From an uncultured Alteromonadaceae bacterium (GTDB lineage: Bacteria > Pseudomonadota > Gammaproteobacteria > Enterobacterales > Alteromonadaceae): 64,000 nucleotides of DNA. Within the stretch, counting starts at the first letter, position 1, and the number at the start of each line of letters is the position of its first letter. The DNA is taken from assembly GCA_950073835.1 (NCBI GenBank), contig CATMRP010000003.1:1-64000 (forward strand), in the 5' to 3' direction. The notes under the pieces are model-generated. The model did no database searches, had not been told where the DNA came from, and saw only the letters and a program-made list of their open reading frames with translations. The position numbers and the translations under genes are program-made. Positions 20,711 through 33,225 of this stretch are shown here, piece by piece.

Positions 20711-21525
20711 TGCCTGAGTTACCCGAAGTCGAAGTCAGTCGCCTTGGCGTTGCCCCGTTTCTGCAAGGGCAGACGATCCGCAATATTATTGTTCGCGATC
20801 GCCGTTTACGCTGGCCGGTGCCCGAATCACTCGCTGACGCGGTAGGCCAACAGGTAACGGCAGTTAACCGTCGGGCCAAATATCTGCTTATTGAGCTGGC
20901 AAGCGGTGGGCGTATTATTCTGCACCTGGGAATGTCTGGCAAGCTACGGGTTCTCGATGCAAGTGTGGCACCGGTCAAACATGATCATATCGACATTGTA
21001 CTGGAAAGCGGCAAATGCCTGCGCCTTAACGATCCCAGACGCTTTGGCGCCTGCCTGTGGCAAGCCCCCGGCGAACCTGCTGTACAGCAACTGGCTCACC
21101 TGGGCCCGGAGCCGCTGACAACCGATTTCGACGCTGAGCGTCTGGTGACCTTGTCTCGCACTAAACAGGTGGCCATCAAGAATTTTATTATGGACAATGC
21201 GGTCGTGGTAGGAGTAGGTAATATCTACGCCAACGAAGCGTTGTTTATGGCCGGTATCGATCCCCGCCGTAAAGCGGGCAAGGTCAGTGCAAAACGCTAT
21301 GCGCTGCTGACTATCGCCATTAAGGAAGTACTGGCAAAAGCCATTCGGCAGGGCGGCACTACGCTCAAAGACTTCACCCAGACTGATGGGAAGCCGGGTT
21401 ATTTTAAACAGTCTCTCAACGTTTACGGGCGCACTGGCGAGCCATGCTTAACCTGTGAAACACCGATTAAAAGCCTGACCATCGGCCAGCGTAATACTTT
21501 TTACTGCCCGCACTGCCAGCGTTAA
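20710..21525 (+). CDS. mutM: Formamidopyrimidine-DNA glycosylase
   Basis: [10 protein letters not shown]-terminal zinc finger [25 protein letters not shown]. Confidence 0.98.
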   Translation: MPELPEVEVSRLGVAPFLQGQTIRNIIVRDRRLRWPVPESLADAVGQQVTAVNRRAKYLLIELASGGRIILHLGMSGKLRVLDASVAPVKHDHIDIVLESGKCLRLNDPRRFGACLWQAPGEPAVQQLAHLGPEPLTTDFDAERLVTLSRTKQVAIKNFIMDNAVVVGVGNIYANEALFMAGIDPRRKAGKVSAKRYALLTIAIKEVLAKAIRQGGTTLKDFTQTDGKPGYFKQSLNVYGRTGEPCLTCETPIKSLTIGQRNTFYCPHCQR

Positions 21526-21534
21526 GCCGGCTAA

Positions 21535-22038
<504 letters not shown>

Positions 22039-22086
22039 TTATCAAAACAGTAACCAGAATTGGCGGCGGATGCAATTGCCTGCAGG

Positions 22087-22812
22087 TCACTTGCTGCGGA
22101 TGTAACCGGTTTGCAGGCTATGCCAGTTGTCTGGCGTAAACTGATAACCGGCATACTTACCTTGCTCCTTAAGCAAGGAACGGTGTAAACGGCTGAGATT
22201 ACCGGCTTTCCATTGATCCCCGGCTTTCTCGGCGCATTTATCAAAATCTATCAGCCAGAACTTATCGTCCCGATCGATCATGATATTGTGAATATTGAGG
22301 TCGTGATGATAGACCTGGTTGTTGTGTAACTGCCTGACCAAGCGTCCTATTTGTTGCCACTGTTGGTCAGCAAGTGGTTTTGCCTGCAGGTGTTCATGCA
22401 CTTCACAACTGTGCGGAATACGTTCCATTAAAATACTGGCTTCGTAACTAATACCATAGCGGCTGACTCGCCCGGCCAGCCCTCTGGGCACCGGTAATCC
22501 TGCCTGTTGCATTTTGTTGAGCAGGTTGAGTTCACGATAGGGTCGGGTTGTGGTTAAGCCGCCGAAAATAAATCGTCTTTCAGACACATGCCTTACCAGA
22601 CCACCCCGGCAATAATCCCTCAGCACCATTTGCGCCGGCTCATCAATCAGTACTGCCTGGCCGCGCCCGCTGTTGGCTGTGGCAGACTGCTGCCAGTGCG
22701 ACTGCTGTAACCATTCAGCAGGAGGAACAGGGATCCCGAATGCCTCGCACTGGTCGGCGCAAAGTAACAGAGTATCACGGCCTGATGTGTAGGTTTGTAT
22801 GGCTTGCAACAA
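22087..22812 (-). CDS. kdkA: 3-deoxy-D-manno-octulosonic acid kinase
   Basis: VHEHLQAKPLADQQW...VYHHDLNIHNIMIDRDDKFWLIDFDKC. Confidence 0.9.
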   Translation of the reverse strand: MLQAIQTYTSGRDTLLLCADQCEAFGIPVPPAEWLQQSHWQQSATANSGRGQAVLIDEPAQMVLRDYCRGGLVRHVSERRFIFGGLTTTRPYRELNLLNKMQQAGLPVPRGLAGRVSRYGISYEASILMERIPHSCEVHEHLQAKPLADQQWQQIGRLVRQLHNNQVYHHDLNIHNIMIDRDDKFWLIDFDKCAEKAGDQWKAGNLSRLHRSLLKEQGKYAGYQFTPDNWHSLQTGYIRSK

Positions 22813-22882
22813 TAATTCTCAGTATTAAGACTTGTTAATTCATGCTGATTGTAATCAAATTAGCGGGGTTTATCAGTGCTAG

Positions 22883-23959
22883 TTGGAAGATTCTTTGTCA
22901 GGCGTATTAAAACTCCCTCAAAATGCAAGAATATGTATTCTTAGACTGTCGGCCATTGGCGATGTGTGTCATGCCGCTGCCATGGTTAATCGTATCAGGG
23001 TTGCCAGGCCTGACATCCGTATTACCTGGATAATCGGCAAGATAGAGTACCAGTTGCTCAACGGTATGGACGGCGTGGAGTTTGTTATCTATGACAAGAA
23101 AACCGGCCGAAAAGGAATGCAGGCTATCCGCCAGCAATTTAAGGCACAACGCTTCGATGTGCTGTGTGTAATGCAGATAGCACTGCGCGCTAATCTGCTT
23201 TCCCGGGCTATCAGGGCTAAAGTGCGTTTAGGATTCGATAAGTCCCGCAGCAAAGAAGGTCATAGCCTGTTTATTAACCAACGCATCGCCCGGCAACAGC
23301 ATCCCCATGTGCTGGAAGGTTTTATGGCGTTTGCTGATGCCATGGGCATTGCGCCGGTGGAAAAGCCAACCTGGCAGCTACCGTTGAGTGAGTCTGATCT
23401 GGCTAAGGGCATTAGCTTAAAGCAGCAATATGGCCGCTATGCCGTTATTTGTCCGGCTGCGTCTAAGGCAGAACGTAACTGGACCGCAGAGGGGTACGCC
23501 GCGGCCGCTAAGCATCTTGCCGATAAAAATATACCGGTATTGCTATGCGGCGGACCGGGCCCGCTCGACAGAACCATCGGCGATGCTATTCTGGCCGCAG
23601 GCGCACCTGTCGAAGCGGATTTGATTGGTACCACCACCCTCAAAGAGCTGGCCGGAGTGCTCGCTGAGGCCAGCTTGGTTATCGCCCCGGATACCGGCCC
23701 TGCTCATATGGCTACGGCGGTATCTACGCCGGTGATCGGGTTGTATGCCCATTCTAATCCACGTCGCACCGGGCCTTACAACAACCTGGCCGATGTGGTT
23801 TCGGTTTACGACGAGTGTATTGAGCAGCAGGCTGGCAAACCCTGGCAAGCTTTGCCCTGGGGACGCCGGGCCAAAGGTGAAGCCTTAATGACCCAGATCA
23901 CCACCGCTCAGGTAAATACGACTATCGATAGCGTGCTAAACCATGAAAACGGCGGGTAA
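22883..23959 (+). CDS. Glycosyltransferase family 9 (heptosyltransferase-like) protein
   Basis: ICILRLSAIGDVCHAAAMVNRIR; APDTGPAHMATAV.TPVIGLYAHSNPRRTGPY. Confidence 0.9.
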   Translation: MEDSLSGVLKLPQNARICILRLSAIGDVCHAAAMVNRIRVARPDIRITWIIGKIEYQLLNGMDGVEFVIYDKKTGRKGMQAIRQQFKAQRFDVLCVMQIALRANLLSRAIRAKVRLGFDKSRSKEGHSLFINQRIARQQHPHVLEGFMAFADAMGIAPVEKPTWQLPLSESDLAKGISLKQQYGRYAVICPAASKAERNWTAEGYAAAAKHLADKNIPVLLCGGPGPLDRTIGDAILAAGAPVEADLIGTTTLKELAGVLAEASLVIAPDTGPAHMATAVSTPVIGLYAHSNPRRTGPYNNLADVVSVYDECIEQQAGKPWQALPWGRRAKGEALMTQITTAQVNTTIDSVLNHENGG

Positions 23960-24113
23960 AGGCCGCCTCTATTGCACTAAAGTTATAATAATAAACACTT
24001 TAAAAAATCCAATTCTTTTCTAAACTTGTACTTGGGCTTTGCCAATTCGGGAAGGCACTTCGCGGCAGGAAGGGACCTACGCAAATGACTACTATATTAG
24101 TTAAGGCGTACAT

Positions 24114-24581
24114 TTGAAAATTTGGATTTTAAAAGTCTTCTGCCTCAGCGCCCTAATATTCTGGACAGGAGCGCTCTGGATAGGAACGGCTCGGGCCGAG
24201 ATACCAACGCAGCCTATTGCTGTGGTGGTTAATCAATCCGTCGAGATTACTACGCTAACACCCGCACAACTTCGGATGATCTTTGCCGGGCGTACTCAGT
24301 TCTGGCCTGACGGAAGTCGGATCAGGGTATTTGTGCTGCCGCCTGAAAGTGATATTCACCAGTTTTTTTGCCGTCAGTTACTCAATATTTATCCGTACCA
24401 GCTCGAACGCATCTGGCAACGGGTAGTGTATTCCGGCCAGGGCGAAGCCCCTGAATCCATCAATACTGCTCAGGCAATGCAAGACATAATCGGACAAACT
24501 CCCGGCGCGATTGGCTACCTGCCAGCACCGGAGAAGATAAATAAAAATATCAGGATGATCGCCATAGGAGAGCCGTTATGA
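24114..24581 (+). CDS. PstS-like (phosphate-binding-like) periplasmic protein
   Basis: Signal peptide; AVVVNQSVEITTLTPAQLRMIFAGRTQFWPDGSRIRVFVLP; GAIGYL. Confidence 0.8.
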   Translation: MKIWILKVFCLSALIFWTGALWIGTARAEIPTQPIAVVVNQSVEITTLTPAQLRMIFAGRTQFWPDGSRIRVFVLPPESDIHQFFCRQLLNIYPYQLERIWQRVVYSGQGEAPESINTAQAMQDIIGQTPGAIGYLPAPEKINKNIRMIAIGEPL

Positions 24582-25765
24582 AACGTTTTGCGTTGAGTGT
24601 GGGGGTTCTGCTATTGCTGGTTAGCCGGTATAGCGCAGCTAATCACGACGATTTCTCATGGCATGGTTTTATAGCGCAAGGGCTTACCAGTTCTACCGAC
24701 AGTAATTACATCACCACCGGCGATGAAATAACCACCGAGCTCACTGAAATAGGCATTAACGGTTCGTATGTGATTAACCCATCTTTGAGCGTGTCCGGTC
24801 AGTTAGTTTACCTCGACGGCGGTAACCGTTTTCGCCAGGGGGGCCGCCTCGATTATTTATTCTTAGACTGGCGCATAACGCGGTTATTCGACTGGCAGGT
24901 AAACGTGCACCTGGGCCGTTATAAAAACCGTCACTGGTGGTATTCGGCCACCCAGGATGTACCGCAAACCCGACCATCCATTTCATTGCCACAGTCTATC
25001 TATTACGATGGGAACCGCGATCTCGCCCTGAGCAGCGACGGCATCGCCCTGCAAAGTACCAAAACCAGCAACAGTGGCACCTGGGAAGTACGATGGAGCT
25101 ATGGGCGCTCACCGCTGGCCAGAGAAGATACCGAAAAATTACTGAGTCCGCAGGCGCAAGGGCGCGTTAAACAGGATTTCACGCATCAGTTCAGTACCTA
25201 CTGGCAGCCCCAATCCATGCACTGGCAGTTAGGCTTTAGTTTGCTGCAGTCCGAGTTTACCTATAATCCCGCCGCACGGGATATCCTGTTAAATGGCAAG
25301 TCCGGTATCGACCGGCTCACCCTGGCTGCACGTTACGACAGCGAAAACTGGGAACTCACCATGGAGCTGCTGCGTGACCGCCTGATGTACGAGGGAGACT
25401 TCACTCAGGGCATCACGCTGGATGTGGATAAAACCGGCGAGGGCGGATACCTGCAATGGCGCTATTTCCTGCAAAACAACCTGACCGGGCTGGTGCGATT
25501 TGATACCTACGATGTGGATCGCCACGACCGCCACGGTGATCAACTGGTCTTTAATCCATTTGGTGCCATTCCTGAACACTATGGGTATATGGATACACTG
25601 ACCGTGGGCATGAGCTGGGATATTATGGCCAACCTGAGACTCAGCGGCGAATTCTCGCGTACCCACGGCGCCGGCCGCCTGACTGCGGTGGTATTTCCTG
25701 ATGCACTGGTTTATGCCAGGCCCTACTGGAATGCGTGGTCGCTCCAACTGATGTACTGGTTCTGA
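24578..25765 (+). CDS. Outer-membrane porin-like beta-barrel protein
   Basis: Signal peptide; alternating beta strands; terminal aromatic LQLMYWF; overlaps upstream stop. Confidence 0.7.
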   Translation: MKRFALSVGVLLLLVSRYSAANHDDFSWHGFIAQGLTSSTDSNYITTGDEITTELTEIGINGSYVINPSLSVSGQLVYLDGGNRFRQGGRLDYLFLDWRITRLFDWQVNVHLGRYKNRHWWYSATQDVPQTRPSISLPQSIYYDGNRDLALSSDGIALQSTKTSNSGTWEVRWSYGRSPLAREDTEKLLSPQAQGRVKQDFTHQFSTYWQPQSMHWQLGFSLLQSEFTYNPAARDILLNGKSGIDRLTLAARYDSENWELTMELLRDRLMYEGDFTQGITLDVDKTGEGGYLQWRYFLQNNLTGLVRFDTYDVDRHDRHGDQLVFNPFGAIPEHYGYMDTLTVGMSWDIMANLRLSGEFSRTHGAGRLTAVVFPDALVYARPYWNAWSLQLMYWF

Positions 25766-25769
25766 GCCG

Positions 25770-28220
25770 ATGAAGAAAACCGTCTCGCTCAGTTATAAAG
25801 TGCTGGCTATTATGTTGCTGGTAGTGATGTTTGTGTGTTCGCTGGTGGTGAGCTTACTGCTGTACCAGGCGGCCAATCAGGAACAACAACTGAATCAGGC
25901 GATTTTATCGCGGGATGTTACCCGCTATCATCAACTGTCAACTTTGCTTAATGACCGCTTATCAGTCTGGGTAGAAGGGATTCGGTACATTAACGACACC
26001 CCACCACGCAACACAGACGAACTGGTGGCAACATTAATGCGAGCTGAGGATTTCCTGCTGCTGCAATGGGATGTCAGCAATCTGTGGGTTATCGACAATC
26101 AGCAGCAACTGGTTTATCAGCAAGGCGAGTACTTGCCGGAGGATGTGTTTGCTATGGTAGAGCAAACCTTCACCGAGGCCCGGCCCATTACCCGTGTGCA
26201 TTGCCATGTGATATGCGAACAGATCCTTAGCATTCCGGTAATGATCAACCGTCAAACCACCAATGTGGTGGTAATGAGCACTTCACTGCAGGAATTGCTG
26301 GCTTTACTGAGTGAGGCTACCCAGGGAGCGAGTCAGTCTGATTTGGTGCTGGTTAAGCACGCCACAGGCGGAAATGATCAGTCTGATCGGTATTTTATAA
26401 ACAGTATGGTCAGTGAAAAGCAGGAGCGCTTTATGCGCGATATCCTGGCGGTAATTCCGCCGTCAGCCAGTAAAACCACATTGATTACCAGTGGCTACGA
26501 AGTAGCCGTAAACGGGCGCGCCTATCTGATCACGTTATTGCCGCTCTATCAGCATAAATCTAACGGGCACTATCTGATGTTTACCCATGATATTCATGAG
26601 CGCAAACAAGCCTATAAAAGCCAGAACCGCATCATCTTTTTTGGTGGCGTGGGGCTGGTGTTAACCTTTGTGCTGTGCATGTTTGTGTTGTTGCTGCGCT
26701 ACGCGCAAAAACTCTCTGCGCTGTCTAGCATGCTGCCGTTACTGGCGCAAAAGCGCTTTGAGGAGTTTAAGTTACAGCAAAAACGCAGTTTTAGCCGCAA
26801 AAAATGGCTGCTCGACGAGCTCGATACCCTGGGCGAGGCGGCTGTTGAGCTATCGGATAAGCTGGAGTCTTTGGATCAGCAAATGACAGTGAACACCGCC
26901 AAACTGGAAAAGATGGCGATGTTCGACAGCCTCACCGGCCTGCCCAATCGCAACATGATGACCTTTCAGATCAACAAACAACTGGCTGCGCTGCACCGCC
27001 AGCAAGCGGGAATGGCCTTGTTATTTATTGATCTGGATAACTTTAAAAAGGTCAACGATAGCCACGGTCATCACTTTGGCGATGAAGTGGTAAAACTCGC
27101 CGGAGAAAGGCTCTCCAGGGTGATCAGAGAAAATGATCTGATCGCCCGGTTTGGAGGCGATGAGTTTGTGATCCTGGTAACCGGGCTCGATAAAGTGGAG
27201 CAGGTCAATATTGTGGCCGACAAACTGATTGAAGAATTTGTAGAGCCCATGCGCATCAGTGAGCAAACCTTCTATATCAGCATCAGTATTGGCGTGGCTT
27301 ACACCACCACCTCAAAAACACGGGCACTGGAGCTTATGCGTCAGGCCGACACCGCCATGTACGAAGCCAAGCTGGAACGAGGCTCCAGTTATCGTTTCTT
27401 TAATCCGTCGATGAACCAGAAGATCGTGAAGCAGGTGGAGCTTGAGAATGAAGCCCGCATTGCTTTAAAAGAACAACAATTCTTCCTTGCCTTGCAGCCG
27501 CAAATTGAATTGGCCAGCAAGCGGCTTACCGGCTTTGAAGCCCTGCTGCGCTGGAAGCATCCGCAGCGCGGCCTGGTGCCGCCGGGCGATTTCCTGCCCA
27601 TGCTCGAAAATACGGCAATGATGTCTGAACTTGATTTTTGGGTGATGGAAAAAGCTATCGAGCTACTTTCGCAACTGGCAGCCAATGGCTACCGTAATGT
27701 TAAAATGGCCATTAATCTGTCGGCAGCGCAGTTTGCTAACAGCGCCTTGCTACCCTACCTGATGGAGCTTATTCAGCTGTATAAAGTGGACGCGCGCAAC
27801 ATCGAACTGGAGCTCACTGAAACCGTACTGGTGGCCGATATAGAACGTGCAGTAGAGGTGATCCAGCAAATCCGTGCGCTGGGCTGTAAAATTGCCGTAG
27901 ACGACTTTGGGACCGGTTATTCATCTCTGAGCTATTTAAAGATGATCCCCAGCGATATTATTAAGATTGACCGTTCTTTTATAGCCGGCATGCTCGAGAC
28001 AGAAAGCGATCGCAATATTGTGAGTTCTACCATCAGTATGGTGCGCAGTATGGGGCAGGAGATCATCGCCGAAGGCATCGAACAACCCGAGCAACTGCAT
28101 CAACTGGCTAATATGAGTTGCCAGTACGGGCAGGGGTATTACATTAGTAAGCCCATTGAAGACGATTCGCTGTGGGAAGTGCTGCAATCCAAGGTTTATC
28201 TGGGCCGCTGGCAGCTCTAA
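25770..28220 (+). CDS. Membrane GGDEF-EAL protein with periplasmic sensor region
   Basis: Two TMs flanking a periplasmic domain; [38 protein letters not shown] intact. Confidence 0.95.
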   Translation: MKKTVSLSYKVLAIMLLVVMFVCSLVVSLLLYQAANQEQQLNQAILSRDVTRYHQLSTLLNDRLSVWVEGIRYINDTPPRNTDELVATLMRAEDFLLLQWDVSNLWVIDNQQQLVYQQGEYLPEDVFAMVEQTFTEARPITRVHCHVICEQILSIPVMINRQTTNVVVMSTSLQELLALLSEATQGASQSDLVLVKHATGGNDQSDRYFINSMVSEKQERFMRDILAVIPPSASKTTLITSGYEVAVNGRAYLITLLPLYQHKSNGHYLMFTHDIHERKQAYKSQNRIIFFGGVGLVLTFVLCMFVLLLRYAQKLSALSSMLPLLAQKRFEEFKLQQKRSFSRKKWLLDELDTLGEAAVELSDKLESLDQQMTVNTAKLEKMAMFDSLTGLPNRNMMTFQINKQLAALHRQQAGMALLFIDLDNFKKVNDSHGHHFGDEVVKLAGERLSRVIRENDLIARFGGDEFVILVTGLDKVEQVNIVADKLIEEFVEPMRISEQTFYISISIGVAYTTTSKTRALELMRQADTAMYEAKLERGSSYRFFNPSMNQKIVKQVELENEARIALKEQQFFLALQPQIELASKRLTGFEALLRWKHPQRGLVPPGDFLPMLENTAMMSELDFWVMEKAIELLSQLAANGYRNVKMAINLSAAQFANSALLPYLMELIQLYKVDARNIELELTETVLVADIERAVEVIQQIRALGCKIAVDDFGTGYSSLSYLKMIPSDIIKIDRSFIAGMLETESDRNIVSSTISMVRSMGQEIIAEGIEQPEQLHQLANMSCQYGQGYYISKPIEDDSLWEVLQSKVYLGRWQL

Positions 28221-28377
28221 TCCACCACCTCTCAGGCGGGTGTTACGTAGCGTCCTTAAAAGTTTACACTTGGCGGGGACAGAAACCTGCAGCCATGCTT
28301 TGTGGCATAGGCAGTATCACCGGCTCTTCGGTACAATACGCCTCTTTTATCCAACCCTTTCGGCCAGGAGTGCTTGC

Positions 28378-29574
28378 ATGTCAGCATCTTTTATTTCTCA
28401 TCTCGAACAACAGCTTAACGCCACCCGTGAGGATGGGTTGTACAAAGTAGAGCGGGTGATCACCACTCAGCAACAAGCCGACATAGCCACCCAGAGCGGT
28501 GACCACGTTATTAACTTTTGTGCCAACAACTACCTGGGTCTGGCAAACCATCCGGCGCTGATTGAAGCAGCAAAAAATGGCCTGGACTCCCATGGCTTCG
28601 GCATGGCCTCAGTGCGCTTTATATGCGGCACCCAGGACATTCACAAAGCGCTGGAAGCAAAAATCAGCGATTTCCTGGGTACCGAGGACACTATTTTGTA
28701 CCCGTCCTGTTTCGACGCCAACGGCGGCTTGTTTGAAACCCTGCTCGGGCCGGAAGACGCCATTGTGTCTGATGCGCTAAATCACGCCAGTATCATCGAC
28801 GGTGTACGTCTCAGTAAAGCGAGGCGCTACCGCTATGCTAACAATGACATGCAGGCGCTGGAGGAACAATTAAAGCAGGCGCGCGAAGACGGCGCCCGGT
28901 TTATCTTAATTGCAACCGATGGCGTGTTTTCGATGGACGGAATCATTGCCAACCTGAAAGGCGTGTGCGATCTGGCCGACAAGTACGACGCCATGGTGAT
29001 GGTGGACGACTGTCATGCCACCGGCTTTCTGGGCGAAAACGGTCGCGGCAGCCACGAATACTGTGACGTGCTGGGACGGGTGGATTTGATTACCGGTACT
29101 TTAGGTAAGGCCTTAGGCGGCGCCTCCGGCGGTTATACCTCAGGCAGCAAAGCCGCCATTGAGTGGCTGCGCCAGCGTTCCCGCCCGTACCTGTTTTCAA
29201 ATTCTGTGGCGCCGCCCATTGTAGCTGCCTCACTGAAGGTATTCGACATGATGGCCGATGGCCACGATTTACGTGCCCAGCTGTGGCGCAATGCCGAACA
29301 CTTCCGTAACCGCATGACTGAAGCGGGCTTTACGCTGGCAGGCGAAGATCACGCGATTATTCCGGTGATGCTCGGTGATGCCAAACTGGCTAACCAGATG
29401 GCCGAAAAGCTGCTGGAGAAAGGCATTTATGTGATTGGCTTTTCTTACCCGGTAGTACCTAAAGGCCAGGCCCGTATTCGTACTCAGATGTCGGCCGCCC
29501 ACACGCTGGAGCACGTAGATAAAGCGGTCGATGCGTTTATTGAAGTTGGCCGTGAACTGGGAGTGATTGCATGA
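28378..29574 (+). CDS. kbl: Glycine C-acetyltransferase (2-amino-3-ketobutyrate CoA ligase)
   Basis: [40 protein letters not shown]-track start at 28156 is too early, ATG at 28378 used. Confidence 0.97.
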   Translation: MSASFISHLEQQLNATREDGLYKVERVITTQQQADIATQSGDHVINFCANNYLGLANHPALIEAAKNGLDSHGFGMASVRFICGTQDIHKALEAKISDFLGTEDTILYPSCFDANGGLFETLLGPEDAIVSDALNHASIIDGVRLSKARRYRYANNDMQALEEQLKQAREDGARFILIATDGVFSMDGIIANLKGVCDLADKYDAMVMVDDCHATGFLGENGRGSHEYCDVLGRVDLITGTLGKALGGASGGYTSGSKAAIEWLRQRSRPYLFSNSVAPPIVAASLKVFDMMADGHDLRAQLWRNAEHFRNRMTEAGFTLAGEDHAIIPVMLGDAKLANQMAEKLLEKGIYVIGFSYPVVPKGQARIRTQMSAAHTLEHVDKAVDAFIEVGRELGVIA

Positions 29575-30596
29575 AGTCGTTGGTAAAACAGCAGCCAACC
29601 CGCGGTATCTGGATGCTCGATACCGATAAGCCGGTTGTCGGGCACAATGACCTGCTGATCAAAATTCGTAAAACCGCTATTTGCGGCACCGACATGCATA
29701 TATATCAGTGGGACGACTGGGCACAGAAAACCATTCCGGTACCTATGGTTGTGGGCCATGAATATGTAGGCGAAGTGGTCGACATGGGTCAGGAAGTGCA
29801 GGGCTTTAAAGTGGGCGACAGAGTGTCTGGCGAAGGCCATATCACCTGTGGCCACTGCCGAAACTGCCGCGCTGGCCGCCGTCACCTGTGCCGCAATACC
29901 GAAGGGGTCGGCGTAAACCGTGCCGGTGCATTTGCCGAGTATCTGGTGATCCCCGCATTTAACGCGTTTAAAATTCCGGATAACATCAGCGACGATCTGG
30001 CCTCTATCTTCGACCCGTTTGGCAATGCCGTGCACACCGCGCTGTCGTTTGATCTGGTGGGTGAGGATGTGTTGATCACCGGTGCCGGCCCAATCGGCAT
30101 TATGGCTGCTGCGGTCGCCCGCCACGTTGGCGCACGCCATGTGGTGATCACCGATGTAAACCCGTATCGCCTGAAACTGGCCGAGAAGATGGGCGTAAGC
30201 CGCGCTGTAAATGTGGCGGAGGAATCGCTGAAAGACGTTATGCAGGCGCTGGGCATGACCGAAGGCTTTGATATCGGCCTAGAAATGTCTGGAGTCCCGG
30301 CGGCCTTTCGCGATATGCTCAATAACATGAATAACGGCGGTAAAATTGCCATGCTTGGTATTCCGCCGCAGGACGTCGCCATCGACTGGAACCAGGTGAT
30401 TTTTAAAGGCCTGGTGATCAAAGGGATTTACGGCCGGGAAATGTTTGAAACCTGGTATAAGATGGCGAGTTTACTGCAAAGTGGCCTGGACATTTCCCCC
30501 ATCATTACGCATCAGTTTGCCATTGACGATTTTCAGCAAGGCTTTGATGTGATGGGTTCCGGAGAGTCAGGAAAAGTCATTCTTAACTGGCAATAA
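29571..30596 (+). CDS. tdh: L-threonine 3-dehydrogenase
   Basis: [35 protein letters not shown]; overlaps kbl. Confidence 0.98.
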   Translation: MKSLVKQQPTRGIWMLDTDKPVVGHNDLLIKIRKTAICGTDMHIYQWDDWAQKTIPVPMVVGHEYVGEVVDMGQEVQGFKVGDRVSGEGHITCGHCRNCRAGRRHLCRNTEGVGVNRAGAFAEYLVIPAFNAFKIPDNISDDLASIFDPFGNAVHTALSFDLVGEDVLITGAGPIGIMAAAVARHVGARHVVITDVNPYRLKLAEKMGVSRAVNVAEESLKDVMQALGMTEGFDIGLEMSGVPAAFRDMLNNMNNGGKIAMLGIPPQDVAIDWNQVIFKGLVIKGIYGREMFETWYKMASLLQSGLDISPIITHQFAIDDFQQGFDVMGSGESGKVILNWQ

Positions 30597-30603
30597 AAGT
30601 ATT

Positions 30604-30915
30604 ATGCAACCATTCCAACACATCTCTATCGCCGACGTCGCCGAGCAAAAAGACGAGCTGGTTATAGCCGATATCCGCGATGCCGGGTCGTTTGAGGCGG
30701 CGCATATGGAAGGCGCCATTAACCTGTCGAACGATAATCTGGCCGCGTTTATGGAAGCCACACCTAAAACTGCGCCGGTAGTGGTGGTGTGCTATCACGG
30801 CGTAAGCAGCCAGCAGGCCGCGCAGTTTCTGGTCGGGCAAGGCTACGAAAAGGTGTACAGTATGGATGGCGGCTTTGAAGGCTGGCGTCTGGGTCAGCCG
30901 GTGGTTAGCGTCTAA
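30604..30915 (+). CDS. glpE: Thiosulfate sulfurtransferase GlpE
   Basis: Single rhodanese domain, active site VVCYHGVSS. Confidence 0.95.
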   Translation: MQPFQHISIADVAEQKDELVIADIRDAGSFEAAHMEGAINLSNDNLAAFMEATPKTAPVVVVCYHGVSSQQAAQFLVGQGYEKVYSMDGGFEGWRLGQPVVSV

Positions 30916-30917
30916 TT

Positions 30918-31781
30918 GTGGCAAAACCACTGATTGCAATCAGTCAGCTGCGATACGCTGACTCACTGGCCAGTTATCTTAAATCCCAACAGATCCCGGT
31001 GCAGGTTCAACATGTACCGGAAGATGACCAGTATGTGCTGGTGCTGGAAAACGATGCCGACCACGTACGCGCGCTGGAAATTTGCCAGGCGTTTATTCAG
31101 GCCCCCAATGATCCTAAATATCAGCAGGCAGCCTGGCAGCACTCTGAACGAACCGATGTGCCGGTAGAGCAGACGCAGGGCAACAGTATGCGCCGCTGGC
31201 TGGTCTCCCTGCGCCGTGCCCCGGTCACCGGCATTATTTTAATGCTTTGTACCCTGATATTTGGTGCGTCACTGGTAGGGCTGTTCCAGCCTATTGCCGC
31301 CGCACTGATGATAATGCCGCTTGGTAATCTGCTACAAAACCACGAGTGGTGGCGCCTGTTAGGGCCGGCCTTTATCCACTTTAGTGTATTGCATTTTATT
31401 TTTAACCTGCTGTGGTGGAGCATGCTTGGCTCCCAGGTAGAGCGCAAGTTTGGCAGCAGTTTTATTATTATTTTGTTTGTGGTGACTGCGCTGGTGAGTA
31501 ACCTGGCTCAGCTGATTGTATCAGGGCCAAATTTCGGTGGCCTTTCCGGGGTAGTGTATGGCCTGGTGGGCTTTGTGTGGATCACCGGCTGGCTGCGGCC
31601 ACAATGGGGGCTTTATCTGCCCAAAGCCATTGTTGGCTTTATGCTGGTATGGCTGTTGTTGGGTTTTGCCGATGTGCTGTGGGTAAACATGGCCAATGCG
31701 GCGCATACTGCCGGCTTAATCTCAGGCTGTGTGATGGCCTGGCTGCTGACGCTGGGCAGCGGTAAACCAACTGCCCCATAA
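30918..31781 (+). CDS. glpG: Rhomboid intramembrane protease GlpG
   Basis: HFSVLHFIFNLLWWSMLGS, GGLSGVVYGL catalytic Ser, AHTAGLISG His. Confidence 0.95.
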   Translation: MAKPLIAISQLRYADSLASYLKSQQIPVQVQHVPEDDQYVLVLENDADHVRALEICQAFIQAPNDPKYQQAAWQHSERTDVPVEQTQGNSMRRWLVSLRRAPVTGIILMLCTLIFGASLVGLFQPIAAALMIMPLGNLLQNHEWWRLLGPAFIHFSVLHFIFNLLWWSMLGSQVERKFGSSFIIILFVVTALVSNLAQLIVSGPNFGGLSGVVYGLVGFVWITGWLRPQWGLYLPKAIVGFMLVWLLLGFADVLWVNMANAAHTAGLISGCVMAWLLTLGSGKPTAP

Positions 31782-31790
31782 ACCGTATCA

Positions 31791-32195
31791 CTATTTTTGA
31801 TGCAGGTACTTGGTAAAGATTATGTCTTTTATTACCTTGGCACCGGTTTCCTGCAGCATGTGATCCTGCAGCGCGGCCAGCACGGCACGGCGAATGTCTT
31901 CGCGGCCGGTAAGTGATTTAACCTTCTCTTCCGGCTGGCGGCCAAAAATCTCAATGGCGGTAGCGCGTAGCAGTGGCATGTGGTGCTCTACCAGTTCGAG
32001 CTGGTCGACATCCGATACCATGATTTCGATCATCACCCGTACATAGCCCAGCTTGGTGGCATTAGGGCCCAGATAGTTGGTGACTATCTCAGGCTCAATA
32101 CCAATATAGGCATAAGAGGGTTGATCCTGTGCTGAGGCATTAGAAAAAGGCGCGAGCATGCCCAGTAACACAATCAGCCGAAGAAACTGCTTCAT
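31791..32195 (-). CDS. FliL-like protein with a signal peptide
   Basis: YIGIEPEIVTNYLGPNATKLGYVRVMIEIMV...REDIRRAVLAALQDHMLQETG. Confidence 0.75.
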   Translation of the reverse strand: MKQFLRLIVLLGMLAPFSNASAQDQPSYAYIGIEPEIVTNYLGPNATKLGYVRVMIEIMVSDVDQLELVEHHMPLLRATAIEIFGRQPEEKVKSLTGREDIRRAVLAALQDHMLQETGAKVIKDIIFTKYLHQK

Positions 32196-32349
32196 TAAGG
32201 TTATCCATAAAATTCAATTAGCTAAATTCTAGTTGAGACAACCACAGCGCACAACCTAACTTTAGACTAAAGGCGGATGGTGGATTGTCTCGGCGTTGCC
32301 GGCAATGCTAAACTTCCGGCGTCTTCACTGCGCGCTGGTATGCCAAAAC

Positions 32350-33225
32350 ATGACGCTGACCCTGCAAAACTTTCCTCACTACGCCAAACTCATGCGGCTC
32401 GATAAGCCCATTGGTATTTACTTACTACTGTGGCCAACCCTGTGGGCATTAATGCTGGCAGCCGGTGGTATGCCGCCGCTGAAAGAGCTGATTTTATTTT
32501 CTCTGGGCGTAGTGGTAATGCGTTCGGCGGGTTGCGTAATTAACGATTACGCCGATCGTCACGTAGACGGCGCGGTAAAACGTACTAATGAACGCCCGCT
32601 GGTGGCCGGGCATGTCACCGAGCGTGAAGCCTTACACCTGTTTGGTGCCCTTATCCTGATTGCGTTTCTGATTGTGCTACAACTGAGCCTGGCAACCATT
32701 TTGCTCTCGTGCGTAGCGCTGCTGCTGGCCTCGGCCTATCCCTTTATGAAGCGCTATACCTATTTACCACAGGCAGTATTAGGGGCCGCTTACGGCTGGG
32801 CGATACCCATGGCGGTGATGGCGGTAAGCGGCGACATTCCGGCCTGGGGCTGGCTACTGTTTGTCGCGAATCTACTGTGGACCATTGCCTACGACACCAT
32901 GTATGCCATGGTCGACCGCGATGATGACGTGATTATTGGCATTAAGTCGAGTGCCATCTTGTTTGGCCGCATGGACAAACTGATTGTGGCGCTGCTGGAA
33001 GTGATCACGCTGTTGTTACTGGTGGCGGTGTTTATGCTTAATCACCTTGGCGTGTTCGCTTATGCTGGTTTGGTGGCAGCCGCGGGGCTGTTTATTCATC
33101 AGCACTACACTATTCGTCACCGCCAGCGCGAGGCCTGTTTTAAGGCCTTTTTAGATAATCACTACGTAGGGCTGGTGATTGCGCTGGGGCTGATTATGGA
33201 TTTAATTTTGCTGGGGCAGGCTTAA
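32350..33225 (+). CDS. ubiA: 4-hydroxybenzoate octaprenyltransferase
   Basis: [57 protein letters not shown]. Confidence 0.97.
   Translation: MTLTLQNFPHYAKLMRLDKPIGIYLLLWPTLWALMLAAGGMPPLKELILFSLGVVVMRSAGCVINDYADRHVDGAVKRTNERPLVAGHVTEREALHLFGALILIAFLIVLQLSLATILLSCVALLLASAYPFMKRYTYLPQAVLGAAYGWAIPMAVMAVSGDIPAWGWLLFVANLLWTIAYDTMYAMVDRDDDVIIGIKSSAILFGRMDKLIVALLEVITLLLLVAVFMLNHLGVFAYAGLVAAAGLFIHQHYTIRHRQREACFKAFLDNHYVGLVIALGLIMDLILLGQA

Noticed and set aside
24020-24110. Structured-looking leader (gggctttgccaattcgggaaggcacttcgcggcaggaagggacctacgcaaatgac) upstream of PstS-like gene, considered as c-di-GMP riboswitch
   Set aside because: Core GEMM signatures (GGGCAAACC, GACGCAAAGCC) are not matched; would need a covariance model search (RF01051) to reopen.
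29484-30140. 218-aa minus-strand ORF
   Set aside because: Antisense to tdh/kbl; shadow ORF of GC-biased codons.
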